Of a stretch of 35,746 bases of DNA, positions 32,842 to 35,746 are shown one piece after another. This stretch comes from Bacteroidales bacterium. GTDB lineage: Bacteria > Bacteroidota > Bacteroidia > Bacteroidales > PUMT01. The stretch's first letter is position 1; the number at the start of each line of letters is the position of its first letter. The notes below the pieces were generated by a model, which was given only the letters and a program-made list of their open reading frames with translations, made no database searches and was not told where the DNA came from. A program made the translations under genes and the position numbers. The stretch covers positions 1 through 35,746 of the forward strand of contig SLPB01000088.1 in the NCBI GenBank assembly GCA_007132225.1, in the 5' to 3' direction.

Positions 32842-33192
32842 ATGATAGAAAAACGGAAGTATCGAACTATCATCTTTTACAAAGACTATTTTCAGGATTG
32901 CTTTGTAAAGCAACGTGACAAGGTAAGAGATAAGCTAATCTGGACACTTGAATTAATTGAAGAAATACAGAAAATTCCTGAGACTTATTTAAAACATATA
33001 GAGAACACAGACGGACTATACGAAATACGGGTTCAGCAAGGCCGTGATATCTTTCGTATATTCTGTTGTTTTGACCAGGGACAATTGGTGATATTGATGA
33101 ACGGTTTTCAGAAGAAAACCCGGAAAACACCGAAAAAAGAAATTGAAAAGGCGCTTAAAATAAAGGAAGAATATGAAGACAGCAAAAAGTAA
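32842..33192 (+). CDS. higB: HigB/RelE-superfamily toxin
   Basis: A 116-residue toxin of the RelE/HigB type (phage-derived Gp49-like), which cleaves mRNA on the ribosome. Typical segments: [40 protein letters not shown] and [20 protein letters not shown], ending in [17 protein letters not shown]. The frame extends upstream to 32749, but the promoter at 32830 places the transcript start after that, so the ATG at 32842 is used. The next gene overlaps by 20 bp and encodes the antitoxin, giving toxin-first HigBA order. Confidence 0.88.
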   Translation: MIEKRKYRTIIFYKDYFQDCFVKQRDKVRDKLIWTLELIEEIQKIPETYLKHIENTDGLYEIRVQQGRDIFRIFCCFDQGQLVILMNGFQKKTRKTPKKEIEKALKIKEEYEDSKK

Positions 33193-33478
33193 TATTATTA
33201 CACTTGAGCAGTTCAAAGACAAACATTATGGAAAACGTGGAACTGCAAAAAGAGACGAACTTGAAGCTGGATACGACAGCTTTAAAATTGGAGCATTAAT
33301 CCACGAAGCAAGACTTGAAAAGGGATTGACACAACAGGAGCTTGCAGAGAAAGTTGGCACAACAAAATCCTACATTTCGAAACTTGAAAATAATGTAAAA
33401 GAAGTCCGCCTTTCAACACTTCAAAAAATAGTTGAATTAGGATTGGGTGGACAACTTGAACTCTTTATAAAGCTCTGA
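33173..33478 (+). CDS. higA: HigA/XRE-family antitoxin
   Basis: A 101-residue DNA-binding antitoxin. A flexible N-terminal part (about 1-40, [20 protein letters not shown]) is likely to wrap the toxin. Residues about 42-95 form the XRE helix-turn-helix ([20 protein letters not shown], then SYISKLENN). It overlaps the toxin gene by 20 bp, giving translational coupling. By analogy with HigA, it should repress the pair by binding the 10-bp-arm palindrome at 32801-32828; this is inference. Confidence 0.9.
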   Translation: MKTAKSNIITLEQFKDKHYGKRGTAKRDELEAGYDSFKIGALIHEARLEKGLTQQELAEKVGTTKSYISKLENNVKEVRLSTLQKIVELGLGGQLELFIKL

Positions 33479-33533
33479 AAAAAAATCAAATAAAGGAAAA
33501 TCTCAACCACCTCATTCCCACACAACAATTGCA

Positions 33534-33905
33534 TCACCCCACCAGCTTCCTGCTCTCCTTCAGCAGGCTGGCCGGAATAGGTTCGGCCAGCCTGCATTCG
33601 ATATTCATAGGCCGGGCACCATAAGACTTCACAAAGCTCGCTTCCCCCCAGGAAAACATATGACATTGCGGTCCCGTACTCATCAGTGTTTTGCTCTCGT
33701 ACAAACAGCAGGATTTTCTTGCCCCTCTCCTGGTGCTTTATGTATGATAACCCCACCGGTGATTCCGGCGACGCACTGTTCTGCGATTGCCAGTGAAACA
33801 GATATTCATTCAGGACATAATCCTCATACATGGTAGTAGGCGAATACTCCTTCTCAGATTTATTCAGGGTTACAAACAGTGCTTCGGTGTTAAGTGCTGG
33901 CTGCC
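33534..33905 (-). pseudogene. C-terminal end of a DUF3427-containing helicase
   Basis: On the minus strand the reading begins PALNTEALFVTLNKSEKEYS, continues MYEDYVLNEYLFHWQSQNSA and GKKILLFVREQNTDEYGTAM, then YVFLG. This is the DUF3427 domain found at the C-terminus of defence-associated DEAD/DEAH helicases. A single extra base in a run of six Cs (plus 33644-33649) breaks the frame; beyond it the restored frame reads EASFVKSYGARPMNIECRLA and ends KESRKLVG with a TGA at 33534. The helicase motor domains are missing because the fragment is joined directly to hsdM'. Confidence 0.85.
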
Positions 33906-34243
33906 TTGCAACCCCTTTCCGGTTGGCCGATGGTTTTCATGTGGTCAAAGACGGGTAGTCCGTCGATAGAGGATTTTGTGAAAAGGTCGAACATGTTTTC
34001 GGGATCGAGGTTCTTGAACCGGCTCCACCTGAAGGAGTAGAATTTTTCCTCGTAAACCGGATGTTTAATTGGTGCTTTGGTTATTGCTGCCTGCTTTTCC
34101 TTGAGTTGCTGGATTTCGTTGAGTCTTCTAATGAAAAGTAGGTATGTGTACTGTTCAATTACAGTGAGTGGGTTACTTATGCCGCCGGTCCAGAATGTGT
34201 TCCATATTTTGTCGACCTGGGATCTGAATGTGCCTGTGACCAT
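33890..34243 (-). pseudogene. hsdM: N-terminal fragment of type I restriction methylase subunit HsdM
   Basis: From its own ATG the gene reads MVTGTFRSQVDKIWNTFWTG, GISNPLTVIEQYTYLLFIRR and FRWSRFKNLDPENMFDLFTK, the conserved HsdM N-terminal helical domain. After about 110 residues, following KTIGQPERG, the sequence changes to DUF3427 in a different frame and terminates within a few codons. The catalytic methylase domain (with NPPF) and any HsdS/HsdR genes are gone. The gene therefore cannot methylate. Confidence 0.88.
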
Positions 34244-34869
34244 TTTATTGCTATTATCGGGGTTGGTTAGTTTCGAGTTATTTACTAAGGTGTTTTGTGT
34301 TTATGGTGTAATGTTGTACGGGGCTTATGGGTTTATGGCTTTAATGTGTTTAGACATATTGGTTTTTATTATGTTATGATGTTTGGGTTATGCATATTTT
34401 GATCTTTGGGGCCACCTTAAGGAATTCGGAGTCTGCAGTTGGCCGTTTGCAAACTTAGGGAATTTTTATGGGTTTTGAGACAGGAATAACATGGACGACG
34501 GAGAGAGCCAGAGGGACCCTTATGGCTTATAGCTGACAGTATGGAATCATTATGACACAAGTGCCACTGATAAAGTTTTTTATTGATGAATATAGGAGAG
34601 AGGTAGATTGAATTTTTTTTATAACTTGTCTGGAATTTAGGAATCTTGATTTTGTAATTGATGTTTTCAGCCTTGCCGGCAATCTGGTTCACTGTCAGAA
34701 AATACCCTCTCAATTAGAATTTTAGCCACATCTTAATCGTGACTGACCAGGCGAAGCAGTGAAGGTTCTTCTCCTTTTATCATGGTGGATGCTAACTTGA
34801 TGAGACAACAAATAATAATTGATCCATTTCAGTATGATTTTATAGAGTTAAATTCTGGGTTGAAAACAG
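34244..34869. other. Region upstream of intI; candidate attI/promoter zone
   Basis: No supported gene; a 37-codon frame at 34782-34895 overlaps the intI start and is doubtful. The left part (34292-34393) is a C-poor, GT-rich repetitive block. In known integrons the attI site and intI promoter are upstream of intI, which would place them here, but I cannot identify a core site or a cassette array by eye. Confidence 0.4.
34292..34393. repeat. GT-rich degenerate repeat related to that at 8105-8188
   Basis: Phrases of the type TTTTGTGT, TTATGG, TTTATGG and TTAATG recur with little C on this strand. TTTTGTGT followed by TGGT and ATG matches the reverse complement of the 21-bp units at 8105-8188 with a one-base shift. 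Spacing is less regular here, so this is an older or more diverged block in the other orientation. Confidence 0.5.
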
Positions 34870-35746
34870 ATGTTAAAGCAACATATAATAGATAGGAAAA
34901 AACCAAGACTTTTAGATCAGGTAAGGCAAGTTATTCGTGTTAAGCATTACAGTTTAAGAACCGAAGAGTCTTATATAAGCTGGATCAAACGGTTCATATT
35001 CTTTCACAATAAAAAACATCCGATTGAAATGGGTGAGAAAGAAATTGGTCAATTTATCACTCATCTGGCAAAGAATGGAAGAGTATCTGCATCCACACAA
35101 AATCAGGCTTTATGCGCAATAGTATTCTTATATAAAAATGTACTACATAAAGATTTAAATAATGCCATTTCAATATACTGGTCAAAAAGGCCAAAGAAAC
35201 TTCCAGTGGTTTTATCAAAAAGTGAAATCGCGGAGGTGTTAAAAAACTTGAAAGATACCCATTGGCTAATTGGAATGCTATTATACGGGGCAGGTTTAAG
35301 GTTGTCGGAAACATTACAACTAAGAGTTAAAGATATTGATTTCAGTTATAATCAAATATTTGTAAGAGATTCAAAAGGGGAGAAAGACCGAATAACAATG
35401 TTGCCTCAAAAGGTTATTCCTTCTTTAAAGAAACATATGAATAGGGTAGAAAAAATACATCTAGAAGATTTAAAAACCGGATATGGATCTGTTTATTTGC
35501 CTAATGCCTTAGAAAGAAAATACCCGAATGCAAAATATGAATTTGGTTGGCAATATATTTTCCCGGCAACAAGGATTTCAATAGATCCGGTATCGGGTGC
35601 ATCAAGAAGGCATCACCTATATGATACGGTTATTCAAAAAGCTGTTAAGCAGGCAATCAGAAATGCAGGAATTGTCAAACCGGCAAGTTGTCATACATTT
35701 AGACATTCTTTTGCAACACATCTGCTTGAATCCGGATACGATATAA
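34870..35746 (+). CDS. intI: Integron integrase IntI (partial, runs off the window)
   Basis: 292 codons of a tyrosine recombinase are visible, with no stop. The N-terminal part reads [40 protein letters not shown] and [18 protein letters not shown], as in IntI proteins. The catalytic domain has Arg144 in YGAGLRLSE, Lys169/Lys172 in SKGEKDR, and His275-Arg278 in CHTFRHSF. Decisive is the IntI-specific additional helix region at about 205-235 ([14 protein letters not shown], then GWQYIFPA), absent from XerC/XerD. The final His and catalytic Tyr lie beyond the window end. The ATG follows an in-frame TGA at 34861, so it cannot start earlier. Confidence 0.95.
   Translation, partial: MLKQHIIDRKKPRLLDQVRQVIRVKHYSLRTEESYISWIKRFIFFHNKKHPIEMGEKEIGQFITHLAKNGRVSASTQNQALCAIVFLYKNVLHKDLNNAISIYWSKRPKKLPVVLSKSEIAEVLKNLKDTHWLIGMLLYGAGLRLSETLQLRVKDIDFSYNQIFVRDSKGEKDRITMLPQKVIPSLKKHMNRVEKIHLEDLKTGYGSVYLPNALERKYPNAKYEFGWQYIFPATRISIDPVSGASRRHHLYDTVIQKAVKQAIRNAGIVKPASCHTFRHSFATHLLESGYDI

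Noticed and set aside
33421-33533. Continuation of the helicase frame beyond 33534 toward higA
   Set aside because: The restored DUF3427 frame stops at 33534 with the natural C-terminus; reading beyond it only follows the shifted frame.
34417-34713. Minus-strand 98-codon frame upstream of intI
   Set aside because: Composition is not protein-like as a whole, no motif is seen, and it lies in a repeat-adjacent spacer.

Overview
The window looks like chromosomal DNA of a free-living member of the Bacteroidota, probably a Bacteroidales/Marinilabiliales-type marine, sediment or saline organism. The basis is several TAnnTTTG-type -7 promoter boxes, lipoprotein and barrel-protein styles typical of the phylum, weak Shine-Dalgarno sites, and families such as DUF418, YceI-like and M28 proteins. 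The exact lineage is inference. No rRNA or tRNA gene was seen.

Layout: (1) 262-4896 is an outer-membrane barrel gene followed by a glycine-betaine-type ABC importer (lipoprotein receptor, CBS-containing ATPase, permease), apparently an osmoprotection locus. (2) 5171-11051 holds a coiled-coil lipoprotein, an unrecognised polytopic transporter, a Rnk/GreA-C-like protein, a SpoU/TrmJ-family RNA methyltransferase, a Nudix hydrolase and a secreted M28 peptidase. (3) 11053-19374 is strongly decayed. It has an IS3 orfA remnant, a cassette-like lipoprotein gene, an OsmC/Crp-Fnr divergent pair, broken nucleotidyltransferase (MNT), TrmO, OmpA, Sua5 and patatin genes, and between them an intact cysteine desulfurase/selenocysteine-lyase-like gene and purK-purE. 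(4) 19375-25052, all on the minus strand, holds a secreted parallel beta-helix protein, two tandem class-A beta-lactamase-fold serine hydrolases and a DUF418 membrane protein. (5) 25053-33478 holds a P-type ATPase remnant, a PfkB kinase, a second OsmC, CorA, a truncated surface protein, the intact paralogue of the broken OmpA gene, an Ig-like lipoprotein, a YceI-like protein and a HigBA-type toxin-antitoxin pair. (6) 33534-35746 is the scar of a defence island: the N-terminus of HsdM is fused by deletion to the C-terminus of a DUF3427 helicase. An integron integrase (IntI) follows and runs off the right edge.

The most notable points are the integron integrase beside a collapsed restriction island and a toxin-antitoxin pair; a toxin-antitoxin promoter whose -7 box lies four bases from the start codon and which carries a 10-bp-arm palindrome; a 21-bp-period repeat between genes with a relative beside intI; and a run of pseudogenes made mostly by clean internal deletions. 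Several of the broken genes were recognised only by reading across frames; protein-family names rest on motif recognition without database searches.
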